Assembly (NCBI RefSeq): GCF_900177295.1
Contig: NZ_FWZX01000034.1
Span: 1 to 64,000, forward strand
Origin: Tistlia consotensis USBA 355
GTDB taxonomy: Bacteria > Pseudomonadota > Alphaproteobacteria > Kiloniellales > DSM-21159
Direction of reading: 5' to 3'
DNA length: 64,000 bases
A program made the position numbers and the translations under genes. The notes under the pieces are model-generated. The model had not been told where the DNA came from. It was given only the letters and a program-made list of their open reading frames with translations, and did no database searches. Shown in pieces: positions 23,518 through 32,119 of this stretch (the stretch's first letter is position 1; every line of letters begins with the position of its first letter).

Positions 23518-24216
23518 CTACTCGACGGCCTGGATCACGACGCGGCGGTTGGCCTGCAGCCGCTGGCCGTCCGGCGTCGGCACCGCCGGCCGGCTCTCGC
23601 CGTACCACTCGGTGTCCAGCACCCTCGGGCTCAGGCCCTGCGCCTTGAGCGCGCTGGCGACGCGCTCGGCACGGCGGCGCGACAGCTGCTCGTTGTAGGC
23701 GGCGCTGCCCGAGCGGTCGGCGTAGCCCTTGACCTCGACGTTCTTCAGCTTCCAGGTCTGCATGCTCGCGGTCAGCTCGTCGACCTTCCGCTGCGCCTCG
23801 GGTGTCAGCTTGGCCTTGTCGAAGTTGAAGTAGAGCGTCTCGTTCATGCTCTTCAGGTCGGGCTGCTTCGGCGCCGGCACGGCCGCCTGCTGCGGGACCG
23901 GCTGCTGCTTCCTCGCGATGTCGAGAAACAGCGGGTGCGGCGCCTTGTCGCCGACCACGTCGCTGGCCGCCCACTGCTGCTGGCCGGAGGCCTTCGGCAG
24001 ATAGGGATCGACCATCGGCCTGGTCACCCGCGGATCGGCGGTCGTCGTATCGATGGCGTCGACCTCCGGGCCGTTCGCCTGCATGCCGACCGGGTTGGCG
24101 GCGATGTAAACCGGCTGCTGGCCGTTCACGTAGAGCTGAGCGTGCGCCATGCCGGCACCCGCCAGCATCAGGCCAGTCGCTGCGGCGGCAGTCGTAACAA
24201 GAAGGAACTTACGCAT
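23518..24216 (-). CDS. OmpA family outer-membrane / peptidoglycan-binding protein
   Basis: A 232-residue exported protein. A signal peptide occupies about residues 1-26 (AAAATGLMLAGAGMAHA, cut after AHA). A non-conserved linker runs to about 120, and a C-terminal OmpA-like peptidoglycan-binding domain follows: LYFNFDKAKLTPEAQRKVDEL, VKGYADRSGSAAYNEQLSRRRAERV and ANRRVVIQAVE. There is no beta-barrel, so it is a periplasmic or surface-anchored OmpA-C protein, not a porin. It is monocistronic as far as can be seen, with a hairpin terminator downstream. Confidence 0.9.
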   Translation of the reverse strand: MRKFLLVTTAAAATGLMLAGAGMAHAQLYVNGQQPVYIAANPVGMQANGPEVDAIDTTTADPRVTRPMVDPYLPKASGQQQWAASDVVGDKAPHPLFLDIARKQQPVPQQAAVPAPKQPDLKSMNETLYFNFDKAKLTPEAQRKVDELTASMQTWKLKNVEVKGYADRSGSAAYNEQLSRRRAERVASALKAQGLSPRVLDTEWYGESRPAVPTPDGQRLQANRRVVIQAVE

Positions 24217-24477
24217 CCTTGATCTGCTCCTTTCGGTGCATCCGTGATGGTTCGTTCCCCAGAGCCCCAGGGCGTCGCGCGCCCATGACTGCCGATCTAG
24301 GGCAATCGGCGCCCGATCAAACCGGAATATTTTTGGCCGTAAGTGGAACTCGTGGCGGGAAAAGGTCGGAGCCTCGGCAAGACCGGCTGGATCCCGCGAC
24401 CGGCGGGCGCGTCGTCGCCGCCCGCGTTGTCGGGCGGCGACGCGAAGGCCGCGCGGCGGACGAGCGGCCCGCCTGCC

Positions 24478-25458
24478 CTACATGTAGAGCTTCTCGCCCT
24501 CCATGCCCTTGTAGAGGTCGGCGACGTAGTCGGCGTAGCCGTTGAACAGCTGCGTCGGCACGCGCTCGTCGGTGCCGAGCACGCGCTCGCTCGCCTGGCT
24601 CCAGCGCGGGTGCGGGACCTTCGGGTTGACGTTGGCCCAGAAGCCGTACTCGGCGGGCTGGATCTCCTCCCAGAAGGTCTGCGGCCGCTGGTCGGTGAAC
24701 TCGAAGGAGACGATCGACTTGACCGACTTGAAGCCGTACTTCCAGGGCGTCGCGAGGCGCAGCGGCGCGCCGTTCTGCCTCGGGATCGGCTTGCCGTAGA
24801 GGCCGGTCGCGATGAACGCCAGCTCGTTGGTCGCCTCGGCGATGGTCAGGCCCTCCGTATAGGGCCAGGGATACCAGCCGGCGCGTTGGCCGGGCATGAC
24901 GTCTGAGTCTTCCAGCGTCACCATCTTCAGGTACTTGGCCGCGGACAGCGGCTTGGCGAGCTCGACCAGCCGGGCCAGCGCGAAGCCCGACCAGGGCACG
25001 GCCATCGACCAGGCCTCGACGCAGCGGTGCCGGTAGAGCCGCTCCTCGAGCGGCATCTTGGCCAGCAGGTCGTCGATGGCGATCTCGAAGGGCTTCTCGA
25101 CCATGCCCTTGATGCTCACGGTCCAGGGCCGGATCGGCAGGTCCTGGGCCTCGCGCCAGATGTTCTTGGACGAGCCGAACTCGTAGTAGTTGTTGTAGGT
25201 CGTCGCCAGCTCCTCGCCGGTGACCGGGCGGTCGAGCCGGTAGCGCATGTTCTGCTTGGCCGGATAGAGCTTGGCGGAGGGGTCGGCTTCCTCGGCGGCC
25301 GCGGGCGACGCGCCGCGGCCCGCGAGCAGCGCGCCGGCGCCGAGCAGGATCGGCCCCGCCGCGAGTCCGGCGATCAGCCGCCGCCGCTGACGGAAGACCG
25401 ACTCCGGCGTCGCCTGGCTCTCCGGCAGTTCCCAGCCGCGCTTGCGCTTGATGAGCAT
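24478..25458 (-). CDS. msrP: Protein-methionine-sulfoxide reductase catalytic subunit MsrP
   Basis: Periplasmic molybdenum-cofactor enzyme that repairs oxidised methionine in envelope proteins. The N-terminus has an RRR-containing Tat-type signal (FRQRRRLIAGLAAGPILLGAGALLAG) ending near residue 55. The mature part carries the Mo-ligand Cys in YRHRCVEAWSMAVPWSGF and the family C-terminus LFNGYADYVADLYKGMEG. Length 326 is typical. GGAGG precedes the ATG. The haem membrane partner MsrQ, usually adjacent, is not found in the neighbouring genes. Confidence 0.95.
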   Translation of the reverse strand: MLIKRKRGWELPESQATPESVFRQRRRLIAGLAAGPILLGAGALLAGRGASPAAAEEADPSAKLYPAKQNMRYRLDRPVTGEELATTYNNYYEFGSSKNIWREAQDLPIRPWTVSIKGMVEKPFEIAIDDLLAKMPLEERLYRHRCVEAWSMAVPWSGFALARLVELAKPLSAAKYLKMVTLEDSDVMPGQRAGWYPWPYTEGLTIAEATNELAFIATGLYGKPIPRQNGAPLRLATPWKYGFKSVKSIVSFEFTDQRPQTFWEEIQPAEYGFWANVNPKVPHPRWSQASERVLGTDERVPTQLFNGYADYVADLYKGMEGEKLYM

Positions 25459-25602
25459 CGCTCTGCCTCCAGTGGTTTCCTCCTACCTAACCCTCGGGCC
25501 CGGCGGGACGAAATCAACTGCGCGCGAGCGCCGCGTGGCCGGGCCGTGATCGCGGAACGGGCGCCGGCGGCAGCGGAACCGCCGCGGCGCCCGCGTCGGC
25601 CG

Positions 25603-25896
25603 TCAGTCCTCGGCCGTGGCGATCGGACCGTCGCGGTAGAGGTACTCCTTCAGCATGCCGGCGAAGTCGTCGCTGTTGCGGCGCATCCACTCCAGGACCA
25701 TCGTGGCGTGCTCCATCTCTTCGCGCATGTTGTGGAGCAGGATCTCCTTCAGCGCCTCGTCCTCGCAGTCGTCGGCGCGCTGCTGGTACCAGTCGACCGC
25801 CTCCATCTCCTCGATCAGCGAGACGATGGCGTGGTGCATGGTCAGGGTCTTCTCGGACAGGCGCTCGCGTGGCGCGTGCAGGCCTTCGCTGGACAT
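25603..25896 (-). CDS. Encapsulated-ferritin (EncFtn) family protein lacking a targeting tail
   Basis: A 97-residue two-helix ferritin-like protein, strongly similar to Rhodospirillum rubrum EncFtn. It shares HHAIVSLIEEMEAVDWYQQR and the second helix HNMREEMEHATMVLEWMRR. By alignment from memory the ferroxidase-site ligands Glu30, Glu60 and His63 and the nearby Glu29, Glu32 and Trp36 are kept. It ends at GPIATAED, without the LGIGGLKG-type encapsulin-targeting peptide of the R. rubrum protein, and no shell gene lies nearby. ATG at 25896 has AGGGAAG upstream; an earlier ATG at 26043 is unconserved. The dps gene lies just upstream on the same strand. Confidence 0.88.
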   Translation of the reverse strand: MSSEGLHAPRERLSEKTLTMHHAIVSLIEEMEAVDWYQQRADDCEDEALKEILLHNMREEMEHATMVLEWMRRNSDDFAGMLKEYLYRDGPIATAED

Positions 25897-26055
25897 GCTG
25901 ATTCTTCCCTTTCTCGGCACGGAATTCGGTCGGGACGCCGTGTTGCGACGCCGGTGGCGAAGGTAGCGAAGCCTCCGGTCGTGACAAGCCCCCGGAAGGG
26001 CGACGCCTGCCGTGCCGCGCCCCGGACAGGGGAGGCGAGGCACGGCGTCGCGGGG

Positions 26056-26523
26056 TCAGGCGGCCGTGGCGCGCAGCATCCAGGCGGCCTTCTCGTGGGC
26101 GGCCATGCGCTGGGTCAGCAGGTCGACCGTCGCCTCGTCGGTCGCACTCTCGGCGGCCGGGAAGACCGCCCGCGCGCTGCGGGCGACCGCCTCGTTGTCG
26201 GCGGCCAGCTGCTCGACCATCTCGCGGGCCGAGGGCACGCCCTCGGCCTCCTCGATGCTGGCCAGGGCGGCAAAGGCCTTGTAGCTGCCGGGCGCCGGGA
26301 AGCCGAGGATGCGGATCCGCTCGGCGACCTCGTCGACGGCCGCCGCCAGCGCCGTGTACTGCTCCTCGAACAGCCGGTGAAGCTGCGGGAAGCCGGGGCC
26401 GGTGACGTTCCAGTGGTAGTTGTGGGTCTTCAGGTAGAGCGTGTAGCTGTCGGCCAGGACCTTCGACAGGCCCTCGGCGATCACCTTGCGGTCCTCGGCC
26501 GCGATGCCGGTGTTCAGCGACAT
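26056..26523 (-). CDS. dps: Dps-family ferritin-like DNA-protection protein
   Basis: A 155-residue Dps-type mini-ferritin that oxidises and stores iron and protects DNA. The ferroxidase motif appears as THNYHWNVTGPGFPQLHRLFEEQY at about 34-57, followed by AAAVDEVAERIRILG and a C-terminal helix with HEKAAWMLRA. The start is ATG at 26523 with a strong AAGGAGA site eight bases upstream; an in-frame ATG at 26568 is rejected. The EncFtn-like gene follows 159 bases downstream on the same strand, making an iron-storage pair. Confidence 0.95.
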   Translation of the reverse strand: MSLNTGIAAEDRKVIAEGLSKVLADSYTLYLKTHNYHWNVTGPGFPQLHRLFEEQYTALAAAVDEVAERIRILGFPAPGSYKAFAALASIEEAEGVPSAREMVEQLAADNEAVARSARAVFPAAESATDEATVDLLTQRMAAHEKAAWMLRATAA

Positions 26524-26580
26524 GTTCCATCTCCTTCCGTCTGCGGCGCGCGGCGCGCCATTGATCAAGGAGATGGCTAT

Positions 26581-26616
26581 GGAATAACCTCTTGCAAGTC
26601 TCTTTAGAGATATTCC
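26581..26616 (-). promoter_or_regulatory. Palindromic promoter region of dps
   Basis: An AT-rich patch about 60-95 bases upstream of the dps start holds the 12-base palindrome TCTCTTTAGAGA (26599-26610) inside a wider inverted repeat GGAATA (26581-26586) / TATTCC (26611-26616). A peroxide- or iron-responsive repressor could bind here, but no consensus matches cleanly. Confidence 0.4.
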
Positions 26617-26637
26617 AGACTTTGCGGCAAGGCGGCC

Positions 26638-26670
26638 GGCGAGGCCCCGTCCGACGCTCGGGGCCCCGCC
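26638..26670 (-). terminator. Terminator hairpin of the EF-G-like gene
   Basis: GGCGAGGCCCCG at 26638-26649 pairs, with one mismatch, with CGGGGCCCCGCC at 26659-26670. It begins 20 bases past the stop of the EF-G-like gene. Confidence 0.6.
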
Positions 26671-26689
26671 TTTCCGGCTGTCGGAGCGC

Positions 26690-28723
26690 CTACTGGGCGG
26701 CCTCGACGCGGTGCTGCTCGACGACCTTGTCGGCGAGCTTGCCGTGCAGCTCCTGCAGGTGGTCGTGGCGCCAGGTGAAGCTGCCCACCCCCTGGGTCAG
26801 AGAGCGCAGCTCGACGATCAGGTCGAGCAGCTCGGCCTGCGGCAGGTGCGCCTTGACCTCGTCCCAGCCGGCCCAGCCCTCGCGGGCGTCGAAGCCGAGG
26901 ATCTGGCCGCGCCGGCCGCTGATCAGGCCGTGGACCCGGTTGGTGAAGTCGCTCGGCACGAAGACCGAGACCTCGCAGATCGGCTCCAGCAGCACCGGAT
27001 CGCAGTCCGGCAGGCCCTCGCTCATGGCCAGGCGCCCGGCGGTGCGGAAGGCCATCTCCGAGGAGTCGACGGCATGGAACTGGCCGTCGAACAGCGTGAC
27101 CTCGAAGTCGACCACCGGGAAGCCGAGCGGCCCGCGCTTGGCGTAGTCCTGGATGCCGTGCTCGACCGCGGGGATGAACTGCTTGGGGACCGCGCCGCCG
27201 ACGATCTTGTTGTGGAACTGGAAGCCCTCGCCGCGCCCGGTCGGCGCGATCTTGACCTTGATATCGGCGAACTGGCCGTGGCCGCCGGTCTGGCGCTTGT
27301 GCCGGGCGTGGTGCTCGGTGCCCTTGCGGATCGTCTCGCGATAGGCCGGGGTCGGCGCGCGGGTCGCGACCTCGACGTTGTACTTGCTCTTCAGGCGCTC
27401 GACGGCGATCTGCAGGTGGATCTCGCCCTGGCCCCAGAGCCTGAGCTCGTTGGCGTCCTGGTCGTGCTCCAGCGACAGCGAGGCGTCCTCCTCGATCAGC
27501 TTGGCGATCGAGGCGGTCAGCTTGACCTCGTCCTCGCGCTTGGCCGGCTCCAGCGCCATCGCATAGACCGGCGCCAGCGGCTCCGGCCAGGGCAGGCCCG
27601 ACTCCTCGACCCGGCCGGCCGAGGTCACCAGGTCGCCGGTCTTCAGCGAGTCGACGCGGCCGAGGCCGATCAGCTCGCCGGGCCCGGCCTCGCTGGCCTT
27701 CTCGCTGCTGCCGCCCTGCAGGCGGAACAGGCCGGACGGCCGCTCGCCGCCGATCGTCGCGCCCTCCTTGAGGCCGCCGCGCCAGATGCGCAGCAGCGAG
27801 ATGCGGCCGGTGTGCGCCAGGTGGAAGGTCTTGACCACCGTCGCCGCCAGCGTCTCGTCGGCCGGGATGCCGAGCCGCTCGGCGGTCGCCTCGACTGGCG
27901 GCGCCTCGTGGCGCAGCGCCTTGAACAGGCGGTGGATGCCGTGGTCCTGCTCGGCCGAGCCGAACAGCAGCGGCACGATCAGGTCGTCGCGCAGGTCCTT
28001 GGTCAGCTGGGCGTAGACCTCGTCGCGGGCCGGCTCCCTGTCCTCGAGCAGCTGCTCGAGCAGACCGTCGTCGAAGTCGGCGAGCGCTTCCAGCAGCTCA
28101 CGGCGCGCCTCGCTCTCGCGCTCCCTGACCGTCTCCGGCATCTCGATCAGCGACGAGGGCTTGTTCGGCTCGTAGTGCCAGGCGCGCTCGCTGACCAGGT
28201 CGACGAAGCCGGTGACGCTGTCGCCCTCGCGGATCGGCACCTGGCGCAGCACCAGGGGCCGGTTGGAAACCGCCTGGAAGGCGGCCAGCAGCTCGCGCAC
28301 GCGCACGTTCGCGCGGTCCATCTTGTTGACGAAGACCAGGTGCGGGATCTGCCAGTCGTCGAGGAACTTCAGGATCGGCGTCAGGGCCACCGCCTTGGCC
28401 GGCTCCGGCTCGGCGACGACGATCGCGATGTCGGCCGCCATCAGCGTGTTCATCGCCTCCTGGCCCAGCTCGACCGAGCCGGGGCAGTCCAGGAAGGTCC
28501 AGCGGTCGCCCAGGTAGTCGCAGGACGCGACGTTGACCTCGACGGTCATCTGCCGCGCGCGCGCCTCGGCGGAAGCGTCGCCGACCGTGTTGCCGTCGGT
28601 CACCTTGCCCTTGCGCGGCGTCGCCCCGGCGGCGTTCAGCAGGGCCTCGAGCAGCGAGGTCTTGCCCGCCGTGTAGGGACCCACCAGCACGGCGCAGCGC
28701 GCCGTCGATCTACCTCCAGCCAT
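26690..28723 (-). CDS. Elongation factor G-like GTPase (EF-G paralogue)
   Basis: A 677-residue five-domain translational GTPase of the EF-G-like group, distinct from housekeeping FusA. The P-loop is GPYTAGKTSL (about 15-24) and the guanine-specificity motif is NKMD (about 129). The G3 motif reads DCPGS at 79-83 where EF-G has DTPGH, so the catalytic switch II His is replaced by Ser. Later EF-G-type domains are complete (QTGGHGQFADIKVKI, FVPSDFTNRVHGLISGRRGQI). Start at ATG 28723 with GGGAGG upstream; 44 earlier in-frame codons are unconserved. Ribosome-associated function is inferred and GTP hydrolysis may be altered. Confidence 0.92.
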   Translation of the reverse strand: MAGGRSTARCAVLVGPYTAGKTSLLEALLNAAGATPRKGKVTDGNTVGDASAEARARQMTVEVNVASCDYLGDRWTFLDCPGSVELGQEAMNTLMAADIAIVVAEPEPAKAVALTPILKFLDDWQIPHLVFVNKMDRANVRVRELLAAFQAVSNRPLVLRQVPIREGDSVTGFVDLVSERAWHYEPNKPSSLIEMPETVRERESEARRELLEALADFDDGLLEQLLEDREPARDEVYAQLTKDLRDDLIVPLLFGSAEQDHGIHRLFKALRHEAPPVEATAERLGIPADETLAATVVKTFHLAHTGRISLLRIWRGGLKEGATIGGERPSGLFRLQGGSSEKASEAGPGELIGLGRVDSLKTGDLVTSAGRVEESGLPWPEPLAPVYAMALEPAKREDEVKLTASIAKLIEEDASLSLEHDQDANELRLWGQGEIHLQIAVERLKSKYNVEVATRAPTPAYRETIRKGTEHHARHKRQTGGHGQFADIKVKIAPTGRGEGFQFHNKIVGGAVPKQFIPAVEHGIQDYAKRGPLGFPVVDFEVTLFDGQFHAVDSSEMAFRTAGRLAMSEGLPDCDPVLLEPICEVSVFVPSDFTNRVHGLISGRRGQILGFDAREGWAGWDEVKAHLPQAELLDLIVELRSLTQGVGSFTWRHDHLQELHGKLADKVVEQHRVEAAQ

Positions 28724-28980
28724 GGCTTCCTCCCGTGGACGTGCGTGGTCCTTTTCCGCACACCCGGGACGGCCCGCCGTTCGACCGGACCCGGCGTTCC
28801 CGAGTCGCGTTTCTTCTGGTCCGTCCATGCTTTCAAGGGGGCACCGGCTTGACAAGAAGAATCACCCCGAGTCCCCTCCCGCGCGCTATCATCGGCGATC
28901 AAGAAGAACGCCGGCGCCGCCCGACCGCCCTCCGCCCGGCTGCCGGGCCAGGCGTCGCGACCGGAATGGGAGGATTGACG

Positions 28981-29289
28981 ATGTGCCGCATCTTCGCCGG
29001 GCAGGACCCGGCGAGCTATGAGCCCGTCACGCGCTCGGTCAGGCTCGCCGGGCATGCCACCTCGATCCGCCTCGAAGCCGCCTTCTGGCTGATCCTCGAC
29101 GAGATCGCCGCAGGCCAGGGCCTGTCGACGCCGCGCTTCCTCTCGGTGCTCTACGACGAGGTCCTGGAGCTGCACGGCGAGGTGCACAACTTCGCCTCGC
29201 TGCTGCGGGTGTCCTGCATGAAGTATCTCGCCGGCCACCGGCCGGCGGCCGCGGAGGCGGCCGAGCTGACGCCCCAGGCGGCCGAGTAG
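28981..29289 (+). CDS. Ribbon-helix-helix domain protein
   Basis: A 102-residue protein of the alphaproteobacterial RHH_4 type. After a conserved MCRIFAGQDP start, VTRSVRLAGHATSIRLEAAFW gives the DNA-contacting strand and first helix, and ILDEIAAGQGLSTPRFLSVLYDEV the second helix. The tail (about 85-102) is Ala/Glu-rich. ATG at 28981 follows GGGAGG and is preferred to a frame open from 28735. It is likely a small DNA-binding regulator whose targets are not evident. It is divergent from the EF-G-like gene. Confidence 0.88.
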   Translation: MCRIFAGQDPASYEPVTRSVRLAGHATSIRLEAAFWLILDEIAAGQGLSTPRFLSVLYDEVLELHGEVHNFASLLRVSCMKYLAGHRPAAAEAAELTPQAAE

Positions 29290-29395
29290 CCGGGCCCGCC
29301 GCCGGCCGGTTTCGGCTGTAGTATCCGGCTACTACCAGCGCGCGTCGCGCGACGCCTAGGCTTCCTGCCGAGAGACGGCAGGAGGGAGGCGCTGC

Positions 29396-29791
29396 ATGGC
29401 GAAGGCGATCCACACGATGATCCGGGTTCTCGACCTGGAGCGCTCCATCGACTTCTACGGCAAGGCCTTCGGCCTGACCGTCGCGGACCGCTACGACTTC
29501 GACGGCTTCTCGCTGGTCTACCTGCGCAACGCCGAGAACGACTTCGAGGTCGAGCTGACCTGGAACGCCGACCAGGCCGAGCCCTACAGCCACGGCAGCG
29601 GCTACGGCCACCTCGCCGTGGTGGTCGACGACGCGGCCGCCGAGCGGGCCCGCTTCGAGGGCCTCGGCCTGGAGCCCAAGGAGGTCAAGGAGTTCCACCG
29701 CGACGGCGCGCTGATGGCGCGCTTCTTCTTCGTCCAGGACCCGGACGGCTACAAGATCGAGGTACTCGAACGCCACGGCCGCTACCGCTAG
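29396..29791 (+). CDS. Glyoxalase I / VOC-family lactoylglutathione lyase
   Basis: A 131-residue vicinal-oxygen-chelate enzyme close to glyoxalase I, which converts the methylglyoxal-glutathione hemithioacetal to lactoylglutathione. Two beta-alpha-beta-beta-beta modules are visible. Candidate metal ligands are His6 (AIHTMI), a Glu in DFEVELTW, a His in GYGHLAVVV and a Glu in YKIEVLER, matching the His/Glu/His/Glu set of GloA. GGAGG lies before the ATG. Substrate is inferred from length and motifs and other VOC activities remain possible. Confidence 0.85.
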   Translation: MAKAIHTMIRVLDLERSIDFYGKAFGLTVADRYDFDGFSLVYLRNAENDFEVELTWNADQAEPYSHGSGYGHLAVVVDDAAAERARFEGLGLEPKEVKEFHRDGALMARFFFVQDPDGYKIEVLERHGRYR

Positions 29792-29879
29792 CGGGCCGGG
29801 GCTTCGCGCGCCCGGCAAGCGGAACAAAACAAGCTCGCAGACAAAACAAAAAGCGGGCGCCAACAGGAGGAGACGAGAG

Positions 29880-30431
29880 ATGACACGGAAAGGAATGAAC
29901 CGACGCCAGTTCCTGCAGGGCAGCGCGCTGGCGACCGCCGCGGCCCTCGGCAGCGGCGCCCTGGCCGGCGCCGCGCGGGCGCTGGCCGCCGAGCTCGAGC
30001 TCAGCACCCTGGACCCGAAGACCGCGGCCGGCCTCCTGGTCATGACCCGGCGGATCTATCCGCACGACACCCTGGCCGACCAGTACTACGGCGGCGTGGT
30101 CGAGGCCCTCGACGAGGCCGCCAAGGCCGATCCGGCCGTGGCGGCGCTGCTCAAGGACGGCGTCGCCGGCCTCGACCTGCCGATGGAGATGGCCTTCCTC
30201 GAGCTCTCCGAGGGCAACCAGCTCAAGGTGCTGACCGGCCTCGCCGGGACGCCCTTCTTCCAGAAGGTCCGCGGCACCGCGGTGGTCGCGCTCTACAACA
30301 ACGAGCTGGTCTGGCGGCACTTCGGCTACGAGGGCGCCTCCTTCCCCTACGGCGGCTACCTGCATCGCGGCTTCGACGACCTGGCCTGGCTGCCGCAGCC
30401 GCCGGAAGACGCCAGCCCGAAGGCCGAGTGA
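29880..30431 (+). CDS. Tat-exported gluconate 2-dehydrogenase subunit 3-like protein
   Basis: A 183-residue small subunit of membrane-associated GMC dehydrogenases. A twin-arginine signal (NRRQFLQGSALATAAALGSGALAG) precedes a cut near ARALAA at about 39. The mature domain (MTRRIYPHDTLADQYYGGVVEALD to the end) matches gluconate 2-dehydrogenase subunit 3. It probably carries the FAD subunit encoded 16 bases downstream out of the cell through the Tat system, since that subunit has no signal of its own. Confidence 0.88.
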   Translation: MTRKGMNRRQFLQGSALATAAALGSGALAGAARALAAELELSTLDPKTAAGLLVMTRRIYPHDTLADQYYGGVVEALDEAAKADPAVAALLKDGVAGLDLPMEMAFLELSEGNQLKVLTGLAGTPFFQKVRGTAVVALYNNELVWRHFGYEGASFPYGGYLHRGFDDLAWLPQPPEDASPKAE

Positions 30432-30447
30432 GGGGGGAGGAACGATC

Positions 30448-32016
30448 ATGGCTACCTACGACCTGACCGACGATTCCGTCGTCGTCATCATCGGCTCGGG
30501 CGCCGGCGGCGGCACCCTGGCCAACGAGCTCTGCCAGAAGGGCGTGCCGGTGGTGCTGCTGGAGGCCGGCCACCGCTACACCATCGACGACTTCCACAAC
30601 AACGAGTGGGAGGCCTTCGGCCAGCTGTCCTGGCTCGACAAGCGCACGACCTCCGGCACCTGGCGGGTCGCCCACGACTTCGCCGGCCTGCCGGCCTGGA
30701 TCTGCAAGACGGTCGGCGGCTCGACGGTGCACTGGGCCGGCGCCTCGCTGCGCCTGCAGGCCCACGAGTTCAAGACGCGCACGACCTACGGCGAGATGGA
30801 GGGCGCCAACCTGCTCGACTGGCCGCTCGACCTGGCCGAGCTCGAGCCCTACTACGCCCGCGCCGAGGACAAGATGGGCGTGACCCGCACCAACGGCATC
30901 CCGGGCCTGCCGGGCAACAACAACTTCAAGGTGATGTACGAGGGCGCGACCCGGATCGGCTACAAGCAGGTCCATACCGGCCGCATGGCGATCAACAGCC
31001 GGCCGCGCGACGGCCGCGGCTCCTGCCTGCAGCTCGGCTTCTGCTTCCAGGGCTGCAAGTCCGGCGCCAAGTGGTCGACGCTCTACACCGAGATCCCGAA
31101 GGCCGAGGCGACCGGCAAGCTGGAGCTCCGGCCGCAGTGCCAGGCCCTGCAGATCCAGCACGGCCCCGACGGCAAGGTGACCGGCGTGCTCTACGCCGAC
31201 AAGGACGGCCAGCAGCAGGTCCAGAAGGCCCGCGCCGTGGCCGTCGCCGGCAACTCAATCGAGTCGCCGCGGCTGCTGCTCAACTCGGCGACCAGCCAGT
31301 ATCCGGACGGCCTCGCCAACTCCTCGGGCCAGGTCGGGCGCAACTACATGCGCCACACCACCGGCTCGGTCTACGCGGTCTTCGACCGGCCGGTGAACAT
31401 GTACCGCGGCACGACCATGGCCGGGATCATCCAGGACGAGGCGGGGCACGATCCGTCGCGCGGCTTCGCCGGCGGCTACGAGATGGAGACCCTGTCGCTC
31501 GGCCTGCCGTTCATGGCCGCCTTCCTCGACCCCGGCGCCTGGGGCCGCGAGTTCACCGACGCCATGGACCACTACGACCACATGGCCGGCATGTGGATCG
31601 TCGGCGAGGACATGCCGCGCGGCGAGAACGGCGTGACCCTGCACGCGACGGAGAAGGACCAGTTCGGCCTGCCCGTGCCGAACGTCAACTTCGACGACCA
31701 CCACAACGACGAGGCCATGCGCAACCACGCCTACAAGCAGGGGCGCGCGGTCTACGAGGCGGTCGGAGCCACCCGGGTCTACGAGGTGCCGCCCTACCCC
31801 TCGACCCACAACCTCGGCACCTGCCGGATGAGCGAGAAGGCCAGGGACGGCGTCTGCAACAAGTGGGGCCAGACCCACGACCACGCCAACCTCTTCATCT
31901 CCGACGGCAGCCAGTTCACCACCGGCGGCGCCGAGAACCCGACCCTGACGATCGTCACGCTGGCGATCCGCCAGGCCGAGTACATCACCGACCAGATGGG
32001 CAAGAACGCGATCTGA
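30448..32016 (+). CDS. GMC-family FAD dehydrogenase large subunit
   Basis: A 522-residue GMC oxidoreductase of the gluconate/sorbitol dehydrogenase type. The FAD-binding VVIIGSGAGGGTLANELC sits at about residues 11-28, with the second FAD segment TVGGSTVHWAGASLR, and the C-terminal active-site region STHNLGTCRM then FTTGGAENPTLTIVTLAIRQAEYI. It probably oxidises a polyol or sugar acid in the periplasm with the Tat-exported subunit encoded just before it. The cytochrome c subunit that usually completes this complex is not in the adjacent genes, so the electron acceptor is unclear. Confidence 0.92.
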   Translation: MATYDLTDDSVVVIIGSGAGGGTLANELCQKGVPVVLLEAGHRYTIDDFHNNEWEAFGQLSWLDKRTTSGTWRVAHDFAGLPAWICKTVGGSTVHWAGASLRLQAHEFKTRTTYGEMEGANLLDWPLDLAELEPYYARAEDKMGVTRTNGIPGLPGNNNFKVMYEGATRIGYKQVHTGRMAINSRPRDGRGSCLQLGFCFQGCKSGAKWSTLYTEIPKAEATGKLELRPQCQALQIQHGPDGKVTGVLYADKDGQQQVQKARAVAVAGNSIESPRLLLNSATSQYPDGLANSSGQVGRNYMRHTTGSVYAVFDRPVNMYRGTTMAGIIQDEAGHDPSRGFAGGYEMETLSLGLPFMAAFLDPGAWGREFTDAMDHYDHMAGMWIVGEDMPRGENGVTLHATEKDQFGLPVPNVNFDDHHNDEAMRNHAYKQGRAVYEAVGATRVYEVPPYPSTHNLGTCRMSEKARDGVCNKWGQTHDHANLFISDGSQFTTGGAENPTLTIVTLAIRQAEYITDQMGKNAI

Positions 32017-32119
32017 CGGACCTGCGGGGGGCTATGGCGGATCGGGATGGCAGCCCCGACGCCGCAGCCCCTCGCACCCCCTGGCGCGACCCCGGGCGGA
32101 CCGGCTATCAAGCCGGCCC

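Noticed and set aside
25459-26055. Search for an encapsulin shell gene near the EncFtn-like gene
   Set aside because: The neighbours are MsrP, Dps and an EF-G-like GTPase; no HK97-like shell protein is present in the window.
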